From Candidatus Obscuribacterales bacterium (GTDB taxonomy: Bacteria; Cyanobacteriota; Vampirovibrionia; Obscuribacterales; Obscuribacteraceae), in the NCBI GenBank assembly GCA_020634035.1, contig JACKCM010000002.1, positions 372,001 to 436,000 of the forward strand: 64,000 bases of DNA, given 5' to 3'. Under the pieces are notes generated by a model. It was not told the DNA's origin. It worked only from the letters and a program-made list of their open reading frames with translations, and searched no databases. Numbering within the stretch: the stretch's first letter is position 1; each line of letters starts with the position of its first letter. Positions 25,195-34,208 of this stretch are shown here, piece by piece. A program made the translations under genes and the position numbers.

Positions 25195-26499
25195 TCAGGA
25201 TATTCGAGTGTTACCAAAGTGTGACTGAGCGTTCGTATAGGCCTCTTTCAGATGATTGCGGCTCACATGGGTATAGAGCTGGGTGGTGACCACGCTGGCG
25301 TGACCGAGCAGCTCCTGGACCGAGCGCAGGTCGGCACCATTTTCGAGCAGATGGGTGGCAAAGCTGTGTCTCAGGGTATGGGGAGAGAGTTCTCGGGTGA
25401 TACCGGCTTCGGAGGCTATTCTTTTAATCAGTCTCCAGACATGACTGCGGCTGAGGCGATTGCCCCGGTCATCGAGAAAGAGTGCCTGTACCTCTCCGGG
25501 TGTTGCTTTCGCTCGGCTTAGCGACTCGGATACTTCGCTGAGCATGGGATTCTTGTATCTTGCCAAGCGCCCACCGGCTTTCTTCTTTCTGGGCCTTCCG
25601 ACCTTTTTCGGTTTTGATTGCCGGGCCGAGGCCGCTAGTTCGCGCTCATTCGGATCGTTCAAATAATTAGAGAGGGCAAGCAGTGCTGTGTCTCCTATAG
25701 GAATCACTCTTTCTTTGTTGCCTTTGCCCAGACATTTCAGATAGCTCTGATTGAGCGATAGATCATCTATGTTTAGACCGATAAGTTCTGAGACCCTCAG
25801 ACCGCAGGCATAGAGAAGCTCTAGTATGGCTTTGTCTCTGGCGGATTCTGCCCTGTCCAGAATACGTTTCACTTCGGATTGGGTGAGCACCGCCGGTAGT
25901 TTTCGTCCTTTCTGAGGATTATGCAGAGTCTCGGTCGGGTCATCACTTATGGTGCCGTTGTTTTTCATCCATGCGAACCAGCCCCTGAGGCTTGCCAGAG
26001 TTCTTGCGATGCTGGATGGCTTTTGATTCTGTCTTGTGAGATGCAGCATGTATTCGGATATATCGGTCCGTTTTGGCACCGGGGCGTTCTTATGGGCATC
26101 GCCCTGATACCAGTGCACGAAGGCCTGAATATCTCTGCCATAGGCCATTATTGTGTGTTTCGAAAGACTGCGTTCGTAGCTGGTATATTCCAGATAAACT
26201 TTGAGCTGCTGTTCTAATAAAGATTTCTTGCGTCTGCCCGCTTGCTTCTTCTCTTGCGGCTTATCACTAGTAATAGATTCCAGCCCTATTTGTGCTCCGA
26301 CTGTTTCGGAGCCTGAGCCGGAGATAGATATCTGGCTGGCGATTGGTTTTGAAAGGGAAGCGGATCCAGGCGAGGAGACCGAGATATTAATGGAGCGACA
26401 GCTATGCGCAGCCCCATTGTTCAAAGAAAGGGCTGAGACGCTGAAGTCCAGGCTCTCATTCTCTTTGCCTGCACCGGACTCATATTCAGTTGTACTCAT
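25195..26499 (-). CDS. XerC/XerD-type tyrosine recombinase with N-terminal extension and AT-hook-like insert
   Basis: A site-specific recombinase of 434 residues, about 130 longer than usual XerC/D. The core has the SAM-like DNA-binding domain at about 95-190 (YLEYTSYERSLSKHTIMAYG) and the catalytic set Arg235 (GLRVSEL), Lys259 region (CLGKGNKER), His374 and Arg377 (HTLRHS), His400 (LLGHAS) and nucleophile Tyr409. Residues 1-93 are Ser-rich and probably disordered. Residues 285-330 are an insert containing KKVGRPRKKKAGG, a GRP core flanked by basic residues like an AT-hook. It is likely the chromosome-dimer resolvase or a close relative. AGGAG lies only one base before the ATG, so the true start may be further in. 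Confidence 0.85.
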   Translation of the reverse strand: MSTTEYESGAGKENESLDFSVSALSLNNGAAHSCRSINISVSSPGSASLSKPIASQISISGSGSETVGAQIGLESITSDKPQEKKQAGRRKKSLLEQQLKVYLEYTSYERSLSKHTIMAYGRDIQAFVHWYQGDAHKNAPVPKRTDISEYMLHLTRQNQKPSSIARTLASLRGWFAWMKNNGTISDDPTETLHNPQKGRKLPAVLTQSEVKRILDRAESARDKAILELLYACGLRVSELIGLNIDDLSLNQSYLKCLGKGNKERVIPIGDTALLALSNYLNDPNERELAASARQSKPKKVGRPRKKKAGGRLARYKNPMLSEVSESLSRAKATPGEVQALFLDDRGNRLSRSHVWRLIKRIASEAGITRELSPHTLRHSFATHLLENGADLRSVQELLGHASVVTTQLYTHVSRNHLKEAYTNAQSHFGNTRIS

Positions 26500-26570
26500 G
26501 CTCCTAATGATACATAGCTTCTTGATAAATGCAATCGAATGGCATTACCAGTCATTACCGGTGGACCTAC

Positions 26571-29500
26571 TCACTTTATGCCGGGCACTGGATGGGCGGT
26601 GGCTGCAGGCTTATTGGGAAGCCATTTGAATGTCTTCATTATAGATTTTGCCACCACATCCGGATTGTCCAGTGGTGCGGTGATTTTGAATGTGAAGGTT
26701 CTTGGTTTGTCACTGGCGATGGAGCCTATCAAAGGCAGGGACGGGAGATTTTCCAGCTTGCCGAATGTCACCAGGTGCATCGCCCTTTGCAGGGTCATTT
26801 TTCTGGAGACACTACCGACGGCGCCACCGATCATACTCTTTTGCACCCGGGGAATTTTGCCTGCGATGTCGACAACCAGCTCATTGTCCGTCAGGCTGGC
26901 TACGCCTGCGCCCCAGAGGCGCATGTCGTCCCCGGTGTAGCGCAGTTCATCGATGTTGACTTTGCCTTTTGAGATCGTAAACGAATTGGTCAGTTCGTCG
27001 AATTCTCCGGTTCGCACAGGCCAGACGCTCTGAAGCAAGTTGTTCATATTGAATCCGAAGATGCCCTGGGTAAGCAGGTTGTATTGAGTCAATCTGGTCT
27101 GGAGAGTGCCGAATCTTCCTACCACACCATTGGTTATCTTGACCCGCCCTTTACCTTCCAGGTTCTTGGTCAGTTCGTCTTTTGTCCAGCCCTTGCTGGT
27201 CAGCTCGAGCATCGACTCCAGCTCTCCTGTCACTTCGTTGGGATCGCCTGCCAGTCTCTCGGACAACTTTCTTGCCGATACATCGCTCATGACCGACTTG
27301 AGATAATGTTTCTTAGTGCCCAGATCGCTCCATCCGTCAATTCGAACAGCGCCACTGGCAACGGTGGCATGACCGTTTTTCAGGTGGATTGTGCCGGGGG
27401 TCTTACGATCTTTGCCAGGCTCATAAAGAAGATCTGCGCTCAAATTGCGAAGCAGTATATGATTGAACTCGGTGTCATAGATGACTAGCTTACAGGCTGT
27501 GGTCTCTTTCTCGTCTCCTGCTTCGTTGCCGCTTTCTCCTCGAATATGTCCATCAAGTTTGTCGATGGTGAAATCCGGAAGCTTGACCTTGGCGAATTCT
27601 ATTTTGCCTGACAGTGCCGGATTGGGCAGTTTGCCCCGGGCGCTCATATTGCCTTTGATTTCGCCGGATACTCCTTTGGCCAGATCCGGATCGACCAGGC
27701 TGACCAGGGTATTGAGCGAGGCTTCCTGGGGAAAGTCGAGATCCACATCGAGTCCGTCGGGTTTATAAGGGAAGATACCGTGATTGGTTTTATCCGGTAT
27801 CAATTTGACGTCCCCTTTGAGAGCTATCAAAGTATCTCCCAGAAGTAGCTGTGTGTTATTGATCTTGAGATTCTCGGGCTCCAATACGATGCTGCCGTCC
27901 AGGGTCAGGTGATGATCCGGGGGCTGATAGATTCGACCCAGTCTGGTTTTAATCGAAAGCTTGTCCTCTTTGTCCGCCGCCAGGGTGAACTGGATGTCGT
28001 TCTTTTTGAAGTTGCCTTTGATTTTGGATCTGAGGGTGAGAGGACCGTTGCTTTTTACATGGATCTCGCCTGCTTGAAGCTTCTCTTCAATGTTCGGCAA
28101 AACCTGAACAATCTCTCTGGGATGCAATTTTGCCGATAGCTCCGCTTTCCAGTTCGGGTTTTTGGTGCGATATTTTTTGATGAAGCCATCAAGGCTGAAG
28201 CGACTCTCTCTAATCGAACCGTTCATATCCCTGAGCAAAAGGTCTTCGCCGGAAGCGGCTAGAATCCCTGCCAGATTAGTGACAGGAAAGTCATAAAAGT
28301 CCACACCGACTTTGAAGCAACCTATTAAGCCATCGAGCACCACTTCGCCGTCTTCCTGGACCATGCAGAGAATATCGCCATAGGCTTTCCCCCGCGGGTT
28401 CGAGAGCTTGTATTCGCTGAGCAACTCTTTGTAAGCAGTTTGCAAAGGCGGCGGCATCACCGGCGATGACAGGTAGTAGTGGACATCGGCAAGATCTATC
28501 CCTTCGGTTTTGGCTTTTGCTCTCGTTAACCTTGCTTCGGTAGAGACATTGTCGATAGAGACGCTGGTGACGATGGTATTACCCCTGGAGACCAGGGCGA
28601 CCTCTTTGAGGACGAGCTGATCGTCATCATAGACTATGTAACCGGCTGTCGCGCGAAGCGGTTTTTCCAGACCGGGCGGTTTGTAGTAGAGGTCGTCGGG
28701 AACGGCACTGAAAAATATTTCGGGATATTTAGGCGTGCCTGCCAGCCTGAGGCGAACATCTTTAACCGAGCCGTACAAGAGCTCCTCGGTCAAGATCGGC
28801 ATATCGACCTGGAAGAGCTTCATCAAACCGCTGAGGTGTTTGAGGTCAAAGTGAGTGGCGTGCAAGGAGAGGTCGATGATTGGCTCATTCCTGGCTATGA
28901 TAGAGCCGCTCAACTCGAAACTACCGTCTCCCATCCGACCGGTTACCAGGGGAATGTCTATCCGCCCTCTTTGATTCGAGAATTTGAATTCGGCTTTGCC
29001 GTTGACTTTCGAGACGTTGAGAATGTTCTTGGGCAAAGACATGCCGGCATTCTTGAGATTGAGATCCCCTGCGATGTTTATGGTATTGCCCCGCACATCC
29101 ACGGTAGAGCGAGCGCTGGCGTCGCCACTGAGGGCCACTTCATATTTTTTGCCGATTTCTAAAAAGCCAGGTTTTGTAATTATTTTGGACCGATGCTGTT
29201 TTATATTCACCCCGGTTTTGGAAAGAGAGATCGAGTTCGCCTCGAGCTTGAGCTGACCGACGGCTTTTTTCAGATTCATCCATCCTCTGGCTTGAATCTT
29301 GGCGGTAGGAGAGGCCAGTTCGCCTTTTTCCAGTTCGATCTTCTCCTGGTCTTCCACCCTGAAATTGCCGCTGATCTTGGATTCTGGAGTGACTCCGAAG
29401 ACATACAGCAAAGGTACCTGCGATTGGGCATCTTTGATCACGTCCCCGAAAACCAGTTTGTCCGTCTCTATCTTGGTCAGGATCTTGGTGTCATTAATGG

Positions 29501-30722
29501 TGCCTTTTAAATTGACTGTCAGGGAAGCCTTGCCGGAGATCTTGCTCGGATTGAACTGAGAAAGGAGGCTGTTGCTGGACTTTTTGAACTCTCGGGTGAG
29601 ATTGCCGAAAAGATAGTCTATCTCTTTTATATCCGAGACTTTGCCCTGGATATCGGCACTGACTTTAGAGTCCTTTTCCTGCCATTTGAGAAGATTGCCG
29701 GTCGATTCTATAGAGACCCCGGGTAGCTGGAAAGAGAGCTTCTCCCAGGCTAAATTCTCGTCAGAGACCACCATGTTCATGGTGCCGGATGCTTTGCCGG
29801 CGTTGATATCGCCCAGAGCGCTGTTCTTTACCGCCAGCTCTTTGAAGTTGCCTGCTATGGTGGCATTCAAGCCCTCTTCGAAGGTGCCTTCACCTTCTAT
29901 CTCGACATCCAGTAAACCATCGAGATTCATGTTGTTCTCAGAGGCACCGGCTTGTTTGCTTTGATCATCTTCGAGATAGGCAAGCAAGGTGGTGAAGTCT
30001 GAGGGATCTAGATTCTCGCCTTTTATCTTGAACGTGTATTTGTTTGTCGGCCAGGTCTCGAAGGCTCCTTTGCCGAAGCCTTCAATGGTGACATTGGTTT
30101 CTGCTTTGTCCAGCTTTCGTTTTATCGAGAGGAAAAAAGGCAGTTTCTTCTCTTTACGAGGCCAGTTGAGGCTCAGTTTCAAGTCGTTCAGCTCGAAGGG
30201 CGACTTGCGTTCGGGATCTCTGGTCTCGTCTGCCATCAGGACTCTGCCATCCTGGACATTGATCAGTCGTATCTCCGGTCCGTCGATTAATAGATCTTCG
30301 AAGTTCCAGTGGTTGGGTGCGGTTTTAACAAGCCAGACCGTAGGAGCCCTGAAGTCGAGATGTTTGAGAACCAGCTTACCGGAAAGGAATGGCAGCACAG
30401 CCACGCCTATAGCGGTTTTTTCTGACTGGAAGAACGGTTCTCCAGTGAGTTCGAAAAGCTCCAGGTCTCTTGTGTCGATGGAGATGCCGCGCATTCCCAG
30501 ATGCCAGCTCAGGCGTCCTATCTTGGCGTCACGATGGAGGACTTCGCTCAGCTCTTTTTCGACATAGGGCTTGGTCCAGTTTATGTCCGAGAGTAGAGCC
30601 ACAGCAGCTATCACCGGAAGGGCAAGGAACCATACCAGGAGAAACTTGATGATATATTTCACCGGCGAGGCACGTCTTGTCGATTCGATGGTATGAGGAT
30701 CGTTTTCCTTCGAGCTGAGCAT
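26571..30722 (-). CDS. Giant AsmA/YhdP-like envelope protein
   Basis: A 1383-residue protein with one N-terminal transmembrane helix at about 23-45 and the rest outside the cytoplasm. Residues 45-190 match the AsmA N-terminal pattern (VLHRDAKIGRLSWHLGMRGISI, FFQSEKTAIGVAVLPFLSGKLVLKHLDF, PTVWLVKTAPNHWNFEDLL). Long beta-strand repeats follow, of the type seen in the AsmA/TamB/YhdP group, whose members form hydrophobic grooves that carry phospholipids between the two membranes. The C-terminal part (WSDLGTKKHYLKSVMSDVSARKL, MNNLLQSVWPVRTGEFDEL, LTDNELVVDIAGKIPR) fits an AsmA-like C-terminal domain. It supports a diderm envelope. The exact subfamily is uncertain. Confidence 0.78.
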   Translation of the reverse strand: MLSSKENDPHTIESTRRASPVKYIIKFLLVWFLALPVIAAVALLSDINWTKPYVEKELSEVLHRDAKIGRLSWHLGMRGISIDTRDLELFELTGEPFFQSEKTAIGVAVLPFLSGKLVLKHLDFRAPTVWLVKTAPNHWNFEDLLIDGPEIRLINVQDGRVLMADETRDPERKSPFELNDLKLSLNWPRKEKKLPFFLSIKRKLDKAETNVTIEGFGKGAFETWPTNKYTFKIKGENLDPSDFTTLLAYLEDDQSKQAGASENNMNLDGLLDVEIEGEGTFEEGLNATIAGNFKELAVKNSALGDINAGKASGTMNMVVSDENLAWEKLSFQLPGVSIESTGNLLKWQEKDSKVSADIQGKVSDIKEIDYLFGNLTREFKKSSNSLLSQFNPSKISGKASLTVNLKGTINDTKILTKIETDKLVFGDVIKDAQSQVPLLYVFGVTPESKISGNFRVEDQEKIELEKGELASPTAKIQARGWMNLKKAVGQLKLEANSISLSKTGVNIKQHRSKIITKPGFLEIGKKYEVALSGDASARSTVDVRGNTINIAGDLNLKNAGMSLPKNILNVSKVNGKAEFKFSNQRGRIDIPLVTGRMGDGSFELSGSIIARNEPIIDLSLHATHFDLKHLSGLMKLFQVDMPILTEELLYGSVKDVRLRLAGTPKYPEIFFSAVPDDLYYKPPGLEKPLRATAGYIVYDDDQLVLKEVALVSRGNTIVTSVSIDNVSTEARLTRAKAKTEGIDLADVHYYLSSPVMPPPLQTAYKELLSEYKLSNPRGKAYGDILCMVQEDGEVVLDGLIGCFKVGVDFYDFPVTNLAGILAASGEDLLLRDMNGSIRESRFSLDGFIKKYRTKNPNWKAELSAKLHPREIVQVLPNIEEKLQAGEIHVKSNGPLTLRSKIKGNFKKNDIQFTLAADKEDKLSIKTRLGRIYQPPDHHLTLDGSIVLEPENLKINNTQLLLGDTLIALKGDVKLIPDKTNHGIFPYKPDGLDVDLDFPQEASLNTLVSLVDPDLAKGVSGEIKGNMSARGKLPNPALSGKIEFAKVKLPDFTIDKLDGHIRGESGNEAGDEKETTACKLVIYDTEFNHILLRNLSADLLYEPGKDRKTPGTIHLKNGHATVASGAVRIDGWSDLGTKKHYLKSVMSDVSARKLSERLAGDPNEVTGELESMLELTSKGWTKDELTKNLEGKGRVKITNGVVGRFGTLQTRLTQYNLLTQGIFGFNMNNLLQSVWPVRTGEFDELTNSFTISKGKVNIDELRYTGDDMRLWGAGVASLTDNELVVDIAGKIPRVQKSMIGGAVGSVSRKMTLQRAMHLVTFGKLENLPSLPLIGSIASDKPRTFTFKITAPLDNPDVVAKSIMKTFKWLPNKPAATAHPVPGIK

Positions 30723-30800
30723 TTAAAAAATCAGAATTCCTCTCCGTCTAACTCATGTTAAGCTAAAGAGCCACAGGAATTAGGTGTTATTAAAAAGATT

Positions 30801-31475
30801 GTGTCAATTGATTCATTAATTCCATTAATTCATAGAGTACTTCTACTCTTTACTGCTTTGATTGTGACGGTATCGCCGGTCTGGGCACAGAATAACGATG
30901 ATTCTAGTGTTCTGCAGGTCGAGCATGTGAATACGGTCGAAGAGCCTGAGCCGGAGCCTGAACCTGAAGAAGAACAGATCTCTGTGCCGCAAACGTCAGC
31001 AGATGACGAAGAAGCTACGGAAAAAGTTTCCGAAGAATCTTCCGAAGAATCTGACGAAGTAAGGGAAGGCGAAACAGTCGAGTCCACTAGAGTTCCTGAA
31101 ACCACTCCAGCGCCACCGGCTCCTGTTGTGCCAGAGGTTTCGAAAGCACGCACCGATGAAGAGGCGATCAGTTTGAAAAAGCTGGTTCGTGAGTTGCAGT
31201 ACGGCAGTCTGGAGAACTCGATTAAGCTGCTCGAAACCATGGTCAAAGCCTATCCCTATGACCCCGATTACAGAGCTCTGCTTTCTGCGGCGCGCAATCT
31301 CAATAATGCCGATATCTGGTATCGGTATCAAAGACGGTTACAGTTGCCGCCGCCCTCTGCCCATGAAGAGATCAAGAAACTGGTGAAAGTGCCGCGCAAA
31401 GAAGAGCCCATCAACGAACTGAAGCGAGAGAGCTGGTTTCTGCTGATCAAAAACGGTCCCCGTCAGCAGAGATGA
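30801..31475 (+). CDS. Secreted acidic protein with C-terminal TPR-like helices
   Basis: A 224-residue protein of unknown function starting with GTG. Residues 1-30 are a signal peptide (cleavage near VWAQ). Residues 38-112 are disordered, with a PEPEPEPEEE run and many Glu, Ser and Pro. From about 118, EEAISLKKLVRELQYGSLENSIKLLETMVKAYPYDPDY looks like one or two TPR helices pairs, and the C-terminus is basic. No clear ribosome-binding site. It diverges from the AsmA-like gene and its end overlaps the convergent regulator gene by 13 bases. Confidence 0.55.
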   Translation: MSIDSLIPLIHRVLLLFTALIVTVSPVWAQNNDDSSVLQVEHVNTVEEPEPEPEPEEEQISVPQTSADDEEATEKVSEESSEESDEVREGETVESTRVPETTPAPPAPVVPEVSKARTDEEAISLKKLVRELQYGSLENSIKLLETMVKAYPYDPDYRALLSAARNLNNADIWYRYQRRLQLPPPSAHEEIKKLVKVPRKEEPINELKRESWFLLIKNGPRQQR

Positions 31476-32758
31476 TTTTCGTAGGCGAAGCGGACCAGAG
31501 CGGCACGGCTGTTTACCGATAACTTCTTACGCAGCCTCGATACATGCACCTCGGTGGTTCCTTCGGTGATATGAAGCTCTTCGGCTATCTGTTTGTTCGA
31601 GAGGCCCTGGGCGACTTTTTTTAGCACTTCCATCTCTCTGGAGGAGAGTTTCACCCTGACTTTTTCTCTACTTTCCGTTCTTTCAGTAAGCTCTTTGGTT
31701 GAGCCTACGACCTCGTTGAGCTGGGAGCACAGTTCGGTCAATTTCGAGATGCTTGTGGACTGGGCTTCGACAATCTGATAGAGCTTAGCCTGACTGAGGG
31801 CAATGGCGAGCTGATTCGAAATCCTGGTCATCAGGTTGATTTCGGCAACGGACCAGAGTCTGGGCGCGTCGGTCTGGTCCATATGGATGAGACCCATGAG
31901 TTTGCCCCGGTAAACCAGGGGAACCATCAGCATGGAGAGTATGCCGTAGTTAATCATCTCCATCCGCACATCCTGGGCAAAAGAGAAGGTATCGTCCTGC
32001 ATAACCACCAGGGGGCGTCTTTCTCCGATATCGAGCAAGAGGTCATGATACTTTTCGAAGAGGATACTCTTGTCTGAGATAGGCTTTAAATCAGGTGCAG
32101 TCATCTGGCGCCGGATTCGCATGTCGCTTCTGTCTTCTTCGGCCAGACAGATGATGATTCTCGATACATTGAACTCGGTGAGCAGCGCTTTGGTAGAACG
32201 CTCGATTGTATCGGCCATCTCCAGAGAGCCATGGATATTCACGATCAGGCGGTTGAGCAGGGCTTCATCAAGAGAGGCTCTTTCTACCCGGCGGTACATG
32301 TCTTTCAGGTTCTCGATCAACATCGAGCGCTGCAAGTTGGTGGTTATGGTCCTGGGCAGGAATTTTTCGTACTCTCCGAATTTTGGAAGATAGTCCATGG
32401 CGCCGGAACGCAGCATTTTTATAGCCAGCTCCGGGCTGTCATTGGCGGTGGTCACTATAATCGGACAGTTTGGATTGTCCGTGATAATCGAACGGATTAC
32501 CTCTTCGGCTTCCATATCTTCTAGCTGGTAGCTCATCACCACTGCGTCATAGGAGCGCGTGGCAAATAGATCCAGCGCCTCTTTGCCTGAGGCTGCCGTC
32601 TCTACGTCATAGAGGGGAGACTGGTCGCTTATGAAGCTGTGACAGCGTTTTCTCTCTTCTTCAATGGGTTCGAGCAAAAGAACTATGCGCTCTTTTGCCT
32701 TCTCCGCCGGATTATTCTGTCCGGTTCTGCCCTCGGTTGCTTTTGATTCAGTCGCCAT
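31463..32758 (-). CDS. LuxR-type regulator with GAF domain and phosphorylation-deficient receiver domain
   Basis: A 431-residue transcription regulator. Residues 24-140 have the receiver fold, but the phospho-acceptor Asp is replaced by Ser76 (DAVVMSYQLED where DxxxxDxxLPD is expected), and the acidic pair is reduced to Glu30. Thr103 and Lys126 of the switch are kept. A GAF domain follows at about 165-330. The C-terminus (about 370-431) is a LuxR/FixJ helix-turn-helix (VKLSSREMEVLKKVAQGLSNKQIAEELHITEGTTEVHVSRLRKKL). I infer a pseudo-receiver regulator controlled by ligand binding to the GAF domain or by protein contacts. Four 11-base repeats lie 32-75 bases upstream of the start and may be its own operator. 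Confidence 0.82.
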   Translation of the reverse strand: MATESKATEGRTGQNNPAEKAKERIVLLLEPIEEERKRCHSFISDQSPLYDVETAASGKEALDLFATRSYDAVVMSYQLEDMEAEEVIRSIITDNPNCPIIVTTANDSPELAIKMLRSGAMDYLPKFGEYEKFLPRTITTNLQRSMLIENLKDMYRRVERASLDEALLNRLIVNIHGSLEMADTIERSTKALLTEFNVSRIIICLAEEDRSDMRIRRQMTAPDLKPISDKSILFEKYHDLLLDIGERRPLVVMQDDTFSFAQDVRMEMINYGILSMLMVPLVYRGKLMGLIHMDQTDAPRLWSVAEINLMTRISNQLAIALSQAKLYQIVEAQSTSISKLTELCSQLNEVVGSTKELTERTESREKVRVKLSSREMEVLKKVAQGLSNKQIAEELHITEGTTEVHVSRLRKKLSVNSRAALVRFAYENHLC

Positions 32759-32789
32759 TTCTGTGGACTAGCCGTGTTGATTTGGATTC

Positions 32790-32833
32790 CAAGTTAATTC
32801 CAAGTACATTACAAGTACATTACAACTACATTC
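32790..32833. repeat. Four tandem 11-base direct repeats upstream of the LuxR-type gene
   Basis: CAAGTTAATTC, CAAGTACATTA, CAAGTACATTA and CAACTACATTC follow one another without gaps (32790-32833). The 11-base period is close to one helical turn, so a bound protein would meet the same face of DNA at each unit. The block lies 32-75 bases before the start codon of the regulator at 32758. Confidence 0.7.
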
Positions 32834-32937
32834 TGCCCATTTTTGCGGCAGTAACCGCCATTTTTTCATGGGTTTTGCTATAGCGACTTATCTTGATACC
32901 TATAGGTTCCCGGAAGTAGCAAACTGATATAACCGAT

Positions 32938-33018
32938 AATAGATAGATTTTACGGCTTACGCCAGCCTTCTCTATCTATTACCACCGCAGCCCCTCGCCC
33001 GGGGGCTGCTTCCTTTTT
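32938..33018 (+). ncRNA. Candidate small RNA or 3' element: two hairpins ending in a T-rich run
   Basis: TAATAGATAGA (32937-32947) pairs perfectly with TCTATCTATTA (32971-32981), and GCAGCCCC (32987-32994) pairs with GGGGCTGC (33002-33009), followed on the plus strand by TTCCTTTTT. Nothing on the plus strand upstream encodes protein, so this could be a short independent RNA with its own terminator. It could instead be the 3' end of the minus-strand gene that stops at 33024. No firm promoter was found. Confidence 0.35.
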
Positions 33019-33023
33019 GAGGT

Positions 33024-33305
33024 CTATTTGCTGACGTTGCCGGACATATGGACCGGTTGTCTGCCGCGCTGGACATAGACCCGAAATATCTTCTTGTCCG
33101 GAATATTCTCGACTTCGCTCAAGTCTGCCGTGTAAGGCAAAGCCTGGGGATTGAAGTCGAGTTTCATCACTCTGGAGCCGTCCGAGTCGAAAAATTCTCC
33201 CTTCAGGTCATAGTCGCCTTCGGGATAATGTTTCACTTGCGGGTTCACAAAGAAGCCAACATGTTTGCCTGCTGGTGTGTAAATGTTGACTTTTACTTCA
33301 CTCAT
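33024..33305 (-). CDS. Small beta-rich protein of unknown function (93 aa)
   Basis: I place the start at 33305 (MSEVKVNIYTPAGKHVGFF), which has AGGGG seven bases upstream; a longer frame from 33323 has AAGG too close to its ATG. The product has no signal peptide or membrane segment and looks like alternating beta strands (VKVNIYTPAG, GDYDLKGEFFDSDG, SRVMKLDFNP, KIFRVYVQRG). It is unrecognised. It is divergent from the ferredoxin gene and followed by the hairpin element at 32938-33018. Confidence 0.6.
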   Translation of the reverse strand: MSEVKVNIYTPAGKHVGFFVNPQVKHYPEGDYDLKGEFFDSDGSRVMKLDFNPQALPYTADLSEVENIPDKKIFRVYVQRGRQPVHMSGNVSK

Positions 33306-33508
33306 TTTCGTCCCCTTCTCCATCCTTATTACTAATGGATTTTTTCTCCGGCACCTATTCTCTATCCTTTACAACCCAACTGGTTTTATCTCTGTTAAGA
33401 ATTGGAATAATAAGCTACACTTTGTTCCATAATAGTTTCGGGTCGTGGTTAATTACCATTGATTGTGAAAGATTGAACTTAGTATCTAGCTAAGAGGAGT
33501 TTGCCAAA

Positions 33509-33733
33509 ATGTCCTATACCATTGTTGCCGACGTATGCGAAGGCATTGGTGATTGCATCCCCGTTTGTCCGGTAGAGTGCATTCACTGGGCCGAAGGTAA
33601 GAAAAACGAGAAAGATACCGAATACACCTACATCGACGATGCTACTTGTATCGATTGTGGTGCTTGTCTTTCTGTTTGTCCTATCGAAGGTGCCATTCTC
33701 GAAGAGTGGAAGCCCGAACTGCAGAAGCCTTAG
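33509..33733 (+). CDS. Ferredoxin with two iron-sulfur clusters
   Basis: A 74-residue electron carrier with eight Cys: C10, C16, C20 and C24 in the first half and C47, C50, C53 and C57 (CIDCGACLSVCP) in the second. The second set is a classic 4Fe-4S motif; the first has the wider CxxxxxC spacing of ferredoxins found in cyanobacteria and actinobacteria, whose clusters are 3Fe-4S or 4Fe-4S. The stretches VADVCEGIGDC and IHWAEGKKN closely recall cyanobacterial sequences as I know them. AGGAG lies nine bases before the ATG. It appears monocistronic with its own terminator. Confidence 0.92.
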   Translation: MSYTIVADVCEGIGDCIPVCPVECIHWAEGKKNEKDTEYTYIDDATCIDCGACLSVCPIEGAILEEWKPELQKP

Positions 33734-33756
33734 ATTATCTTTTGCACTATTACCAG

Positions 33757-33786
33757 AGGCCGGGGGCTCAGCTTCCGGCTTCTTTG
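33757..33786 (+). terminator. Probable terminator of the ferredoxin gene
   Basis: AGGCCGG (33757-33763) pairs with CCGGCTT (33775-33781) with one G-T pair, followed by TCTTTGC. It lies 24 bases after the ferredoxin stop. Confidence 0.5.
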
Positions 33787-33934
33787 CATGTAAATGAAAT
33801 TCAAACCCAAGACAAGAATTGAAGAAGTGTAACCGTATAAGGCAATACTTGGAAGCAATAAAGGTATTGCCTGCCGTATTCATGTTAAGATCACTTCCGA
33901 TTTTGAAGCAGACAAAAATACGGAAAAACAAAGA

Positions 33935-34204
33935 ATGGGACTTGCTTTAGAGAAAAAACAAGAAATTATTGCCGACAACCGGGTCAACGATAAAGACACC
34001 GGTTCTCCGGAAGTTCAAGTAGCGATGCTGACAACACGCATCAATGAGCTTACTGATCATTTGAGATCTCACAAGAAAGATTTCCAGAGCAGACGCGGAC
34101 TGTTGATGATGGTAGGTAAACGCAGAAGACTGCTGAAGTACCTGAATAACACCGAGCCGCAACGCTATCGCAACCTGATAGAAAAGCTAGGACTTAGAAG
34201 ATAA
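33935..34204 (+). CDS. rpsO: 30S ribosomal protein S15
   Basis: An 89-residue S15 with the usual DTGSPEVQVAMLTTRINELTDHL and RRGLLMMVGKRRRLLKYL. S15 binds the central domain of 16S rRNA. It is followed by a strong hairpin and then pnp, the same rpsO-pnp order known from many bacteria, where read-through supplies part of the pnp message. Confidence 0.98.
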   Translation: MGLALEKKQEIIADNRVNDKDTGSPEVQVAMLTTRINELTDHLRSHKKDFQSRRGLLMMVGKRRRLLKYLNNTEPQRYRNLIEKLGLRR

Positions 34205-34208
34205 TTCT

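Noticed and set aside
33002..33016. GGAAGCAGCC motif on the minus strand, as in SRP RNA
   Set aside because: The motif forms one arm of the perfect GCAGCCCC/GGGGCTGC hairpin, and the conserved bases that surround it in SRP RNA are absent.
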